Below are positions 40,923-48,873 of a stretch of DNA of 64,000 nucleotides, piece by piece. Position 1 is the stretch's first letter. Every line of letters starts with the position of its first letter. The translations under genes and the position numbers were made by a program. Source of the DNA: Variovorax sp. JS1663 (GTDB lineage Bacteria > Pseudomonadota > Gammaproteobacteria > Burkholderiales > Burkholderiaceae_C); NCBI RefSeq assembly GCF_002157355.1, contig NZ_LYMK01000037.1:1-64000 (forward strand), given 5' to 3'. Under the pieces are notes generated by a model. It saw nothing but the letters and a program-made list of their open reading frames with translations. It had not been told where the DNA came from and did no database searches.

Positions 40923-42107
40923 TCAGGTCGGGAGAGCAATGACGAAGCTGGCCCCGCCGCCCGGGCGGTCCTCGCAGCGCACGCTGCCGCCATGGCGCTC
41001 GGTGATCGACTTCACCAGCGCCAGCCCCAGGCCGACGCCGCCGTTGCGCTCGCTGGCGCCTGGCAGGCGGTAGAAGGGCTCGAAGATGCGCTCGCGCAGC
41101 GCGGCCGGCACGCCGGGGCCGCGGTCGTTGACGCGGATCTCGGCCGCGCCGCTGCGGGCGCCGAGCTCGACGCTGATCTCGCCGGCGCCGTAGCGGCGCG
41201 CGTTCTCCAGCAGGTTGCGGATCGCGCGGCGCAGCAGGCGCGGCACGCCGCGCACGGTGAGCGCATCGCTGCTCGAGCCCTCGGCCACGTCGAGATCGGC
41301 CTCGACGCGCGCGCATTCCTCGGCGGCCAGGCCGGTCAGGTCTACCGTCTCGACGGTGCCCATGTCGGCTTCCTTCGCGTCGAGCCGGCTGGCCAGCAGG
41401 ATCTCGTCGATCAGCTGGTCGAGTTCGGCGATGTTGCGCGCGATCTCCTCGCGGGCGGTGGGGCTGGGCCGTTCACCCATCAGCTCCAGGCCCATGCGGA
41501 TGCGCGCCAGTGGCGAGCGCAGCTCGTGCGAGGCGTTGGCCAGCAGCGACTTGTGCGAGCGCACCAACTCCTCGATGCGGGCGGCGGCGGCATTGAAGCG
41601 GTTGGACAGGTCGGCCACCTCGTCCTGCCCGTCCTCCGCCACCCGCACCGACAGGTCGCCCTCACCCCAGCGCTGCACGCCACGCTGCAGCACCTCCAGC
41701 CGCTTGGTGAGCCGGCGCACGATCGGGTAGACGCCCAGTGCGACGGCCACGCCGACCAGCGCGATCATCCAGCCCAGCCCGAAGGGGGTGCGCCAGGCGG
41801 CGATGCCGCCCGTGCCGCTCGGCCGCGCGCGGGGCGCCACGCGCAGCGAGAGCGCCCGGCCGTCCTCGAGCATCACGTCGAACTCCAGCCCTTGTCCGGG
41901 CACGCGCACCGCGCTGCCGGTGCCGATGCGGCGGTCATCCTTGTCGAGCACCACGACTTCGCGCGGCACGGCCGACATGCGCTCGCGTTCGCTTTCGGCG
42001 GCTTCCCGCACGATCCAGTTGGCCGTGAGGGTCAGGATGACGACGCCTCCCACCACCGCCAGCCAGATGCGGACGTAGAGATGGCGCCGGTACAGGTTGA
42101 GCAGCAT
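40923..42107 (-). CDS. Sensor histidine kinase (first two-component system)
   Basis: A 394-residue membrane histidine kinase. TM1 is at residues 13-33 (RIWLAVVGGVVILTLTANWIV), a periplasmic sensor of about 75 residues follows, and TM2 is around 108-130. Then come HAMP (PIVRRLTKRLEVLQRGVQRWGEGDLSVRV), the H-box with phospho-acceptor H194 (NASHELRSPLARIRMGL), the N-box NLLENARRYG, G1 DRGPGVP and G2 GGVGLGLALVK. It is paired with the response regulator eight bases upstream in the transcript. No signal is obvious from the small periplasmic domain. Confidence 0.94.
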   Translation of the reverse strand: MLLNLYRRHLYVRIWLAVVGGVVILTLTANWIVREAAESERERMSAVPREVVVLDKDDRRIGTGSAVRVPGQGLEFDVMLEDGRALSLRVAPRARPSGTGGIAAWRTPFGLGWMIALVGVAVALGVYPIVRRLTKRLEVLQRGVQRWGEGDLSVRVAEDGQDEVADLSNRFNAAAARIEELVRSHKSLLANASHELRSPLARIRMGLELMGERPSPTAREEIARNIAELDQLIDEILLASRLDAKEADMGTVETVDLTGLAAEECARVEADLDVAEGSSSDALTVRGVPRLLRRAIRNLLENARRYGAGEISVELGARSGAAEIRVNDRGPGVPAALRERIFEPFYRLPGASERNGGVGLGLALVKSITERHGGSVRCEDRPGGGASFVIALPT

Positions 42108-42115
42108 GGCGCTCG

Positions 42116-42832
42116 CTAGTCCTGCTGCTTGGCGAAGACGTAGCCGACGCCGCGCACGGTCAGGATGCGCTTGGGGTTCTTGGCGTCGACTTCGATCGCC
42201 GCGCGGATGCGGCCCATGTGCACGTCGATCGAGCGGTCGAAGGCCTCCAGCTCGCGGCCGCGCACGGCCTCCATGATCTGGTCGCGCGTGAGCACCCGGC
42301 CGGCGCGCTCGGCCATGGTGACCAGCAGGTCGAACTGGTAGGAGGTCAGCTCCGCCGCCTCGCCGGCCACGGTCACGCTGCGCGCATTGCGGTCGATCTC
42401 CAGCGAGCCGAAGCGCATCACCGCGGCAGGTGCCGCATCGGTGGCGCCCTCGCTGCGCCGGCGCAGCACGGCGCGGATGCGCGCCAGCAGCTCGCGTGGC
42501 TCGAAGGGCTTGGGCAGGTAATCGTCGGCGCCGATCTCCAGGCCGATGATGCGGTCCATCGGATCGCCCTTGGCGGTGAGCATCAGCACCGCCACCTTGG
42601 CCAGGGCGTTGCTGGGCAGGGCGCGGATGCGGCGGCAGACCTCCAGGCCGTCGGTGTCCGGCAGCATCAGGTCGAGGATCACCAGGTCGGGCGAGCGCTG
42701 CTGCAGCATGTCGAGGCCGCTGGCGCCGTCCAGGGCATGGTGGAAGCCGAAGCCGGACTGCGTGAGGTACTCGCCCACCATCTGCGCGAGGCGGGCGTCG
42801 TCTTCGATCATCAGGAGCTGGGGGGGGCTCAT
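42116..42832 (-). CDS. OmpR-family response regulator (first two-component system)
   Basis: A 238-residue regulator from the ATG at 42832 (MSPPQLLMIEDDARL) with GGAG before it. The receiver domain has the acidic pair E10-D11-D12, phospho-acceptor D54 (LVILDLMLPDTDG), T/S in LMLTAK and the KPF lysine (DDYLPKPFEPRELLARIRAVL). The C-terminal winged helix is typical (ELTSYQFDLLVTMAERAGRVLTRDQIMEAVRGRELEAFDRSIDVHMGRIRAAIE...ILTVRGVGYVF). It precedes the kinase gene in the operon. Its own promoter region contains an OmpR-type direct repeat. Confidence 0.95.
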   Translation of the reverse strand: MSPPQLLMIEDDARLAQMVGEYLTQSGFGFHHALDGASGLDMLQQRSPDLVILDLMLPDTDGLEVCRRIRALPSNALAKVAVLMLTAKGDPMDRIIGLEIGADDYLPKPFEPRELLARIRAVLRRRSEGATDAAPAAVMRFGSLEIDRNARSVTVAGEAAELTSYQFDLLVTMAERAGRVLTRDQIMEAVRGRELEAFDRSIDVHMGRIRAAIEVDAKNPKRILTVRGVGYVFAKQQD

Positions 42833-42932
42833 CGTTCTCCTCGGACGGCACTGCCGTTTTTCAAAGCCCGGCACGGAGCCGGAAGGTCTGGGAACAAGCG
42901 TCGTCGCCCGTCGACAAGCAGGCTTGAACGCT

Positions 42933-42950
42933 CCGTAAAGTTGCCGTAAA
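42933..42950. promoter_or_regulatory. Direct repeat upstream of the first two-component operon
   Basis: CCGTAAA occurs at 42933-42939 and again at 42944-42950, an 11-bp period. On the minus strand this reads TTTACGGCAACTTTACGG, the tandem half-site layout used by OmpR-family regulators, about 100 bases before the response-regulator start. Autoregulation is the simple reading. Confidence 0.6.
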
Positions 42951-42982
42951 CCTCGCTGCCACTCGTATCCGCTCACACCTTC

Positions 42983-44602
42983 TCAGGCCGCGAAGAGCAT
43001 GGGCGCGGCCGGGGCCGGCGGCGGCTGCGCGTGGTCGGCCAGGACCGTGCGCAGGGCGTCATTGTCCAGCCCCGGATGCTCGGCGCAGGCGCGCTGCAGG
43101 ATTTCGCCAGCCAGGGCGCGCAACTGGGTCGTCGAGGCCCGCAGGCGGGCCTTGAAGGCCTCGTCGTCCAGGCGGTCGTTGAGGCTGCGGTTGAGCTCCG
43201 CGAACCAGGGCAGCGCGGCCTGGTCTCGCATCACGGCCGGGTTGCGCTTGGCGCTCTTCGCCGACCAGGCGCGCAGGAAATCCTGCATCGCGACGTTCAG
43301 GCGCTGGCAGTGCTGCAGCTCCTCGCGCACGGTGCCGAGCAGCGCCAGATCGGTGAGGCGCTGCTGGAAGAAGATCTGCGAGAGCACGCCCCAGTAGTAG
43401 GTGTAGTCCCAGATCACCTTCGCCGGCAGGACCTCCGGATCGCCGAAGAGCGCGTATTGGTCGCGGTAGAGCGCGAGCGTGCTCTCGTAGAAGGAGTGGT
43501 AGATCTGGTCGTAGAGCTGGGCGCGCGCCTGTACCGAACGCCCGGCGCGGTCGTGCGCGATCAGGTCGGTGATGTAGGTGTTGCTCATCGCGATGAAGTC
43601 GCTGCCCGGCGAGTAGAAGGGGTCGAGGAAGAGCCCCGCCTCGCCGGTCAGCGCCCAGCGCTGGCCCGAGAAGACCTGCTTGCAGCCATAGGAGAAATTG
43701 CGGAAGAAGGCGAAGTCCTGCAGCAGGTGGCGCTGGCCGTCGAGCTCGTCGTACAGGCGCGGCTGCCAGCGGCGGAACCAGTCCATCGCCTTGTCGAAGC
43801 TGTCCATGGATTCGAGCGGATGCTGCCGCGGGTCGGCCACGATGCCCACCGAGTGCGAGCCCGAGGCCAGCGGGATCAGCCAGACCCAGTAGCCGGTGCC
43901 CACCAGGTGATTGGTCGAGAGCCAGCGCGCCTGCGGCTCGCAGCGCGCGCGCCACTCGGCGTTGTCGGACCAGTGATCGATGGTGATGCGCGCGCCGATG
44001 CGGAACCACACGGCGTTGCAGTCGTGTGCATTGGCCTGCGCGAGCCCCAGCTTGCGCTTGAGCAGGCCGGCGCGGCCGCAGGCGTCGACCAGCCAGCGTG
44101 CCTCCGCCACGCGGGTCTCGCCGTCCTGGGTCCATTCGAGGCGGTGGAGTGCGTGCGGGTCCTGTGCGAGTTCGATGCGGCGCACGAGCGCATCGTCGAC
44201 GAAGCGCACGCCGGCGCGGGTGGCCTCCTCGGCCAGGTAGTTCTCGAAGATGCCGCGGTCGATCTGGTAGCTGGGCACCGACAGGAAGCGGCTGGCGCCG
44301 ATCTCGGTCACCTGGTCGATGTCGCGCCGACCCTCGCTGAAGAAGAAGCGGAAGCCGAACTTGCGCAGTTGCGCGCCGTGCATGTGGGTCTTCAGGCCCA
44401 GCACCGTGTCGAAGTAGTGGGCGCCGATCTCCACCGAGGACTCGCCCACCTTGTGCGCGGCATGCGGCACCGGATGGGACCGGCGCTCCAGCACGATGAC
44501 GTCGATGTCGTCGAAGCGCCGCTTGAGCTGCAGCGCCAGCGTCAGCCCCGCGAGCCCCCCGCCCATGATGACGACATCGTGGCGGGAGGGCGGGGGCGTC
44601 AT
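42983..44602 (-). CDS. Flavin-dependent halogenase-like (Trp_halogenase family) oxidoreductase
   Basis: A 539-residue flavoprotein. The FAD motif is GxGxxG (HDVVIMGGGLAGLTLALQL). The flavin-dependent halogenase motif WxWxIP is present as W239-V-W241-L-I-P244 (GTGYWVWLIPLASGSHSVGIV), and VGESSVEIGAHYF follows the N-terminal FAD region. WALTGEAGLFLDPFYSPGSDFIAMSN is the second FAD-contact region. The catalytic lysine of halogenases cannot be assigned without a structural alignment, and many relatives are non-halogenating monooxygenases. It is the last gene of a trio with two ketosynthase-type proteins, six bases apart, suggesting tailoring of a polyketide or fatty-acid-like chain. Confidence 0.82.
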   Translation of the reverse strand: MTPPPSRHDVVIMGGGLAGLTLALQLKRRFDDIDVIVLERRSHPVPHAAHKVGESSVEIGAHYFDTVLGLKTHMHGAQLRKFGFRFFFSEGRRDIDQVTEIGASRFLSVPSYQIDRGIFENYLAEEATRAGVRFVDDALVRRIELAQDPHALHRLEWTQDGETRVAEARWLVDACGRAGLLKRKLGLAQANAHDCNAVWFRIGARITIDHWSDNAEWRARCEPQARWLSTNHLVGTGYWVWLIPLASGSHSVGIVADPRQHPLESMDSFDKAMDWFRRWQPRLYDELDGQRHLLQDFAFFRNFSYGCKQVFSGQRWALTGEAGLFLDPFYSPGSDFIAMSNTYITDLIAHDRAGRSVQARAQLYDQIYHSFYESTLALYRDQYALFGDPEVLPAKVIWDYTYYWGVLSQIFFQQRLTDLALLGTVREELQHCQRLNVAMQDFLRAWSAKSAKRNPAVMRDQAALPWFAELNRSLNDRLDDEAFKARLRASTTQLRALAGEILQRACAEHPGLDNDALRTVLADHAQPPPAPAAPMLFAA

Positions 44603-44607
44603 GCTGG

Positions 44608-45411
44608 TCAGCCTTGTGGTTCGAGCCGCAGCCGCAGCGAGAGGCTGGCGCCCAGCGGCAGGTCCAGCGATTCGGTATCGGCCCGCGCCAGCGCCTCGAA
44701 GAAGGGCAGCGCGTCGGCCATGGCATTGGAGGCCAGCGCCTCGGCGGCGGGCGTCAGCGCCCGCTGCGCTCTCGGCGTGCCGGTGGCGAGCGACCAGTCG
44801 AAGGCCGCCACCGTGCGCTCGGTGCGCGCGGGCGCGACCACCACGGCCACCGCCAGCAGCTCGCGGCTGGTGACCACCGAGCCCAGCGCGCCGACGGCCG
44901 GGATGTCGAAGCCGGCCAGCAGCACCGCCTGCCCGTCCGCCGCGCACTGCGCCGCCGCTTCCAGCAGGCCGGCCGCGAAGCTGTGGCCATAGGCGGCCAG
45001 CGAGTTGCTCGACGCATTGCAGCCGGTGCCGATGGTCCAGTAGCCGACCGCGGCGTTGTGCACCGAGTTGTGGAACTTGATGGGCGACAGCAGCTTGGGG
45101 TCGCTGGCGAGCGTGCCGCACATGTAGTCGTTGATGCCCAGGTCGCCATGCGCCGAGGCGAACACGCAGGGCAGGTCCTTCGCCTCCCGGCCCGATGCGG
45201 CGACCGCCGCGGAGGCCACTTCCAGCGCCAGCGCGACGGTGTCCGGCGCGCGCCGCCGCTCGGCCGGCGCCAGCAGCTGCGGCGAGGGCCGCTTCGCCGG
45301 CGGATCGGCCGGCTGCCCCTCGCCGCGGAAGACCGCGCGGGCGCTGTCCCATCCGGGTAGCAGGGGTGACCAGAAGGCCGGGCCTTCGATGTACAGCGTG
45401 GGCGTCGTCAT
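44608..45411 (-). CDS. Beta-ketoacyl synthase chain-length-factor-like protein
   Basis: A 267-residue protein of the short ketosynthase-like family often called chain length factor (Ketoacyl-synt_2). It starts MTTPTLYIEGPAFWSPLLPGW at ATG 45411. The hallmark is KFHNSVHNAAVGYWTIGTGCNASSNSLAAYGHSFAAGLLEAA (split here by the GTGC centre), and it lacks the two catalytic histidine motifs of a full ketosynthase. It overlaps the full-length ketosynthase gene by four bases, so the two probably form a heterodimer, as in aryl polyene and type II polyketide systems. Confidence 0.85.
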   Translation of the reverse strand: MTTPTLYIEGPAFWSPLLPGWDSARAVFRGEGQPADPPAKRPSPQLLAPAERRRAPDTVALALEVASAAVAASGREAKDLPCVFASAHGDLGINDYMCGTLASDPKLLSPIKFHNSVHNAAVGYWTIGTGCNASSNSLAAYGHSFAAGLLEAAAQCAADGQAVLLAGFDIPAVGALGSVVTSRELLAVAVVVAPARTERTVAAFDWSLATGTPRAQRALTPAAEALASNAMADALPFFEALARADTESLDLPLGASLSLRLRLEPQG

Positions 45412-46604
45412 GCGGGCGCCCCCTTGCCGAACACCAGCGCGCAGTTGTTGCCGCCGAAGCCGAAGGAGTTGGACAGCGCGTAGCGCACTTCGCCCTGCGC
45501 CGGCTGCAGCCGGATCTGCGGGCCGCAGACGGGGTCTGGCACGGTGCTGTTGACGGTGCCCGGCATCAGGCCGCGCTCGATCGCCAGCAGGCTGATCACG
45601 GCCTCGACGATGCCGGCGGCGCCCAGGGTGTGGCCGGTGAAGCCCTTGGTCGAACTGGCATGGGTGCCCGGCGGGAAGCGGCGTGCGACCAGCGCGCCCT
45701 CGACCTCGTCGTTCTTGGTGCTGGCCGTGCCGTGCATGTTGATGTAGTCGATCGCGTCCGGCGTGAGGCCGGCACGCGCCAGCGCGTCGTCCAGCGCGCG
45801 CTCGGCGCCCAGGCCCTCCGGGTGCGGGGTGGACATGTGGTGCGCGTCGCTGGCCTCGCCATAGCCCAGCAGTTCCAGCCGGCCCGAGCCGCGCTCCAGC
45901 AGCGCGAAGCCCGCGGCCTCGCCGAGGCTGATGCCGTTGCGCTCGGCATCGAAGGGTCGGCAGGGCTGGGGCGACACCAGCTCCAGCGAGTTGAAGCCGA
46001 ACAGCACGCTGCCGCACAGCGTATCGACGCCGCCGACGACCGCCGCGTCGACCAGGCCCAGCCGGATCAGCCGCTCGGCCGAGGCGAAGACCTTGGCGCT
46101 GGAGGAGCAGGCGGTCGACAGGGTTTCGGCCGGCCCTTCGAGGCCCAGCGCCTCCTGCACGAACATCGTGAGCGAATGCGGCGTGTGCACATCCGGCCGG
46201 CGCTGCTCCTCGGGGAAGCGGCCGTCGGCGTCCAGTTGCGTGTAGGCCAGCTCGGTCTCGCCGATGCTGGAGGTGGAGGTGCCCAGGATCAGCGCGATGC
46301 GCGCCGGGCCGTGGCGTTCGCGCGCGGCGGCCACCGCCTCGAGGAAGCCGTCGGCCTGCAGGCCGAGCCAGGCCAGGCGGTTGTTGCGGCAGTCCCAGCG
46401 GGCCAGGTCTTCCGGCAGGCTGATGTCTTCGAGGCCGTCGACGCGGCCGATCCAGGTGGGCAGGGGGGTGGCGCCGAAGTCGTTCGGACGCAGGCCGCTC
46501 CTGGATCGGGCGAGGGCATCGGCGAGGGCTTCCTTGCCGACGCCGACGGCGGAGGTGGCGGTGTAGGCGCTGATCTGGAGGGGTGGGATGCGGGTGGGAG
46601 GCAC
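45408..46604 (-). CDS. Beta-ketoacyl-ACP synthase (KAS II-like)
   Basis: A 398-residue ketosynthase with a probable GTG start at 46604 (MPPTRIPPLQISAYTATSAVGVG). The Cys-His-His triad is visible: C166 in ETLSTACSSSAKVF, H291 in INMHGTASTKNDEVE and H325 in KGFTGHTLGAAG. SNSFGFGGNNCALVFGK closes the chain. It condenses malonyl-ACP onto an acyl chain. It heads a three-gene set with a chain-length-factor-like protein and a halogenase-like flavoprotein. No ACP, ketoreductase, dehydratase or ammonia-lyase gene is nearby, so those functions must come from elsewhere. Confidence 0.92.
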   Translation of the reverse strand: MPPTRIPPLQISAYTATSAVGVGKEALADALARSRSGLRPNDFGATPLPTWIGRVDGLEDISLPEDLARWDCRNNRLAWLGLQADGFLEAVAAARERHGPARIALILGTSTSSIGETELAYTQLDADGRFPEEQRRPDVHTPHSLTMFVQEALGLEGPAETLSTACSSSAKVFASAERLIRLGLVDAAVVGGVDTLCGSVLFGFNSLELVSPQPCRPFDAERNGISLGEAAGFALLERGSGRLELLGYGEASDAHHMSTPHPEGLGAERALDDALARAGLTPDAIDYINMHGTASTKNDEVEGALVARRFPPGTHASSTKGFTGHTLGAAGIVEAVISLLAIERGLMPGTVNSTVPDPVCGPQIRLQPAQGEVRYALSNSFGFGGNNCALVFGKGAPA

Positions 46605-46690
46605 GGCGGGGTGGTCGGACGAAACGTGAAGAACATCACAGACTAACAGCTCCCCCGGCTTTCGCGGGGGCGTGAAATTCCTACGCGCTG

Positions 46691-47134
46691 TCAGGACAAA
46701 GTGCCCAGGTGCGCCTGGGCGGCCTCGGCGAGCCGGCGGTCGAAGGTGGCGAGCGGTGCCCTGATCTCGGCGGCGAGCCACAGGTAGGCAGCGTCATGAG
46801 CGGAGAGCCCGTAGCGTGCCGCCAGCTCGCACTGGGCGACCAGGTCGACGGGATGCAGCGCGATGTCGAAAGCAGCGTAGTCGGCGAGCGCCTGCGCCAG
46901 GGCCTCGGCCGGCCACTCCCGCCGGCGCTTCTTGAGCGCGACGCTCGCGATCTCATGGTCGAGCAGGTTCGGCGCGTGCAGGCTGCGGCCGATCAGGCGC
47001 GCCAGGGCTTCGTCGCGCTCCGGCTCATCGAACAGGATCGCGCCGAGCGCACTGCAGTCCACCACCAGCGGCGGACGCAGGTTGAAAGCCGCCGGAGGCT
47101 CGGCCACATAGATGGCGGAAACCGGCGCGCTCAT
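46691..47134 (-). CDS. VapC-type PIN-domain ribonuclease toxin
   Basis: A 147-residue PIN-domain protein. The acidic metal-binding set is complete: D26 (LVVDCSAL), E61 (LLDHEIASVALKK), D114 (LSAHDAAYLWLA) and D132 (ATFDRRL). VapC toxins cleave tRNA or rRNA. About 20 residues precede the PIN core, slightly longer than typical. The start overlaps the antitoxin stop by four bases, the standard order antitoxin then toxin. GC content is like the surroundings, so it is not obviously recent. Confidence 0.9.
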   Translation of the reverse strand: MSAPVSAIYVAEPPAAFNLRPPLVVDCSALGAILFDEPERDEALARLIGRSLHAPNLLDHEIASVALKKRRREWPAEALAQALADYAAFDIALHPVDLVAQCELAARYGLSAHDAAYLWLAAEIRAPLATFDRRLAEAAQAHLGTLS

Positions 47135-47448
47135 CGGCTGTCGCGGTCGGCACGAATGATGTCGACCGTGCGGGGGCCGCCGCGGATGGGTTCCGGAAAG
47201 CGTGCGCGGTGCTCGGCCGCGATCTGTTCGATCGTCTTGCTGCCGCGCCGCAGGATCGGCCTGCCGCCCCAGCCCACGCCGGTGACTTCGGGGGGCGACG
47301 CGGGCGCCGGGGCGGGTTGCAACGGTTGGATGGCCTGTTCGATGATCGCCATCAACTCGCCCTGAAGCGAGCGGTGATTGCGCGCCGCGCGTTGCCGCAG
47401 ACGTTCAGCCCAATCGTCCGGTACGTCCTTGATGGAAAGGGTCGTCAT
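47131..47448 (-). CDS. FitA/VapB-type ribbon-helix-helix antitoxin
   Basis: A 105-residue protein. Residues 1-42 (MTTLSIKDVPDDWAERLRQRAARNHRSLQGELMAIIEQAI) match the FitA-like ribbon-helix-helix domain that binds DNA. A Pro-rich linker and a C-terminal tail (RRGSKTIEQIAAEHRARFPEPIRGG...) then wrap the toxin. It overlaps vapC by four bases. A 25-bp near-palindrome lies 14 bases upstream of its start and is a good candidate operator. Confidence 0.85.
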   Translation of the reverse strand: MTTLSIKDVPDDWAERLRQRAARNHRSLQGELMAIIEQAIQPLQPAPAPASPPEVTGVGWGGRPILRRGSKTIEQIAAEHRARFPEPIRGGPRTVDIIRADRDSR

Positions 47449-47461
47449 GGTTGAAGTTCCA

Positions 47462-47486
47462 AAACGGCGCCATTATGGTGCCGTTT
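47462..47486. promoter_or_regulatory. 25-bp near-perfect palindrome before vapB, overlapping the ampG stop
   Basis: Arms AAACGGC (47462-47468) and GCCGTTT (47480-47486) flank an inner CCAT/ATGG pair centred on T47474, with one mismatched pair (47469/47479). Eleven of twelve base pairs match. It lies 14 bases upstream of the antitoxin start and covers the ampG stop codon. It may be the VapB operator, a hairpin ending ampG transcripts, or both; no T-run follows. Confidence 0.55.
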
Positions 47487-48837
47487 CGGCGACCGGGCCA
47501 GCCCGCTGCTGCTGCGCTGGCGCTTTCTTCGCCGCCAGCACCACCAGCAGCAGCACCGGCACCCCCAGCGCGGCCGTGCCGACGAAGAAGGCGTGGTAGC
47601 CATAGGCGTCGACGAAGGCACCCGAATACCCGGCGATGAACTTCGGCAGCAGCAGCATCAGCGAGCTGAACAGCGCGTACTGGGTGGCGGAATAGCTGAC
47701 GTTGGTCAGGCTCGACAGGTAGGCGATGAAGGCCGCCGAGGCGATGCCGCCGGCCAGGTTGTCGGCCGAGACCACCAGCACCAGGGCCGTGAGGTCGTGC
47801 CCGCGCGAGGCCAGGCCGGCGAACAGCAGGTTGCTGGCGGCGCTGAGCACGGCGCCCAGCATCAGCACCCGCATCACGCCCAGCCGCATCGACAGCACGC
47901 CGCCGACGAAGGCACCGGCCAGCGTCATCGCCACGCCGTAGATCTTGCTGACCGTGGCCACCTCGTCCTTGGTGAAGCCCATGTCCACGTAGAAGGGGTT
48001 GGCCATGATCCCCATCACCACGTCGCTGATGCGGTAGACCGCGATCAGCGCCAGGATCAGCGCCGCCTGCCAGCGATAGCGGCGGAAGAAGTCGGCGAAG
48101 GGCTCGATCAGCGCGCCCTCCAGCCATTGGCCCATGTTCTTCGCTTTCGGCAGCGCGACGCGGGCCGGCTCGGGCGACAGCAGCACGGTGACGACCCCGA
48201 CCGCCATCGACGCGGCCATCGCCAGGTAGGCCGCTTTCCAGGCGCCGTTCTGGTAGCCGGCGCTGCCGGCGATCTCGGCCCAGGCCGCAATCCAGAGCAC
48301 GCCGGCACCGGCCCAGATCATCGCCAGCCGGTAGCCGGTCTGGTAGGCCGCCGCCAATGCCGCCTGCTTGCGCGTGGCAGCCGATTCGATGCGGAAGGCG
48401 TCCAGCGCGATGTCCTGCGTGGCCGAGCCGAAAGCCACCAGCAGGGCGCACCAGATCAGGGGCGCGAGTCCGGCGCGCGGATCGTTGAAGGCCATGCCCG
48501 CCAGCCCGGCGATCACTGTCAATTGGGCCAGCAGCAGCCAGCCGCGGCGGCGCCCGAGCAGTGTCGTGAATGGCGGCACAGGGAGCCGGTCGACCAACGG
48601 CGCCCACACCCACTTGAAGCCGTAGGCCAGGCCCACCCAGCTCAGGTAGCCGATGGTGGTGCGGTCGATGCCGGCCTCGCGCAGCCGGAAGCTCAGGGTG
48701 CCCAGCACCAGCAGCAGCGGCAGGCCCGCGGAGAAGCCCAGCGCCAGCATGCGCAGGGTCGCGGGTTCGAGATACACCTTGAGCGCATCGCGCCAGGGCA
48801 GGGCAGGGGAATCGGGCTCGGCCGGGGATGCGGACAT
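47473..48837 (-). CDS. ampG: AmpG-family muropeptide transporter
   Basis: A 454-residue major-facilitator protein with about 12-14 helices. AmpG imports anhydro-muropeptides for cell-wall recycling and beta-lactamase control. Family features: LGFSAGLPLLLVLGTLSFRLREAGIDRTTIGYLSWVGLAYGFKWVWAPLVDR, FGSATQDIALDAFRIESA and VYRISDVVMGIMANPFYVDMGFTKDEVATVSKIYG. It is divergent from the M48 protease gene, with only 36 bases between the two start codons, so the promoters must overlap. Confidence 0.93.
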   Translation of the reverse strand: MSASPAEPDSPALPWRDALKVYLEPATLRMLALGFSAGLPLLLVLGTLSFRLREAGIDRTTIGYLSWVGLAYGFKWVWAPLVDRLPVPPFTTLLGRRRGWLLLAQLTVIAGLAGMAFNDPRAGLAPLIWCALLVAFGSATQDIALDAFRIESAATRKQAALAAAYQTGYRLAMIWAGAGVLWIAAWAEIAGSAGYQNGAWKAAYLAMAASMAVGVVTVLLSPEPARVALPKAKNMGQWLEGALIEPFADFFRRYRWQAALILALIAVYRISDVVMGIMANPFYVDMGFTKDEVATVSKIYGVAMTLAGAFVGGVLSMRLGVMRVLMLGAVLSAASNLLFAGLASRGHDLTALVLVVSADNLAGGIASAAFIAYLSSLTNVSYSATQYALFSSLMLLLPKFIAGYSGAFVDAYGYHAFFVGTAALGVPVLLLVVLAAKKAPAQQQRAGPVAETAP

Positions 48838-48861
48838 GAAGGAAAGTCGTGGAGGCTCTCT

Positions 48862-48873
48862 TATTATTCCCCC
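48862..48873 (+). promoter_or_regulatory. Candidate -10 element for a leaderless M48 protease transcript
   Basis: TATTAT (48862-48867) ends six bases before the ATG at 48874. The only Shine-Dalgarno-like GGAGG is 18 bases from the ATG, too far to serve. Leaderless initiation fits, and the 36-base divergent spacer leaves little room for anything else. Confidence 0.45.

Noticed and set aside
40910..40927. Near-palindrome CCTGACTGATCGGTCAGG at the end of the first histidine kinase
   Set aside because: It overlaps the kinase stop codon and is 34 bases from the O-antigen-ligase-like start. No regulator or terminator context supports a role.
46652..46670. Hairpin CCCCCG/CGGGGG downstream of vapC
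   Set aside because: It is a short stem without a T-run on the transcribed strand, so weak as a terminator.
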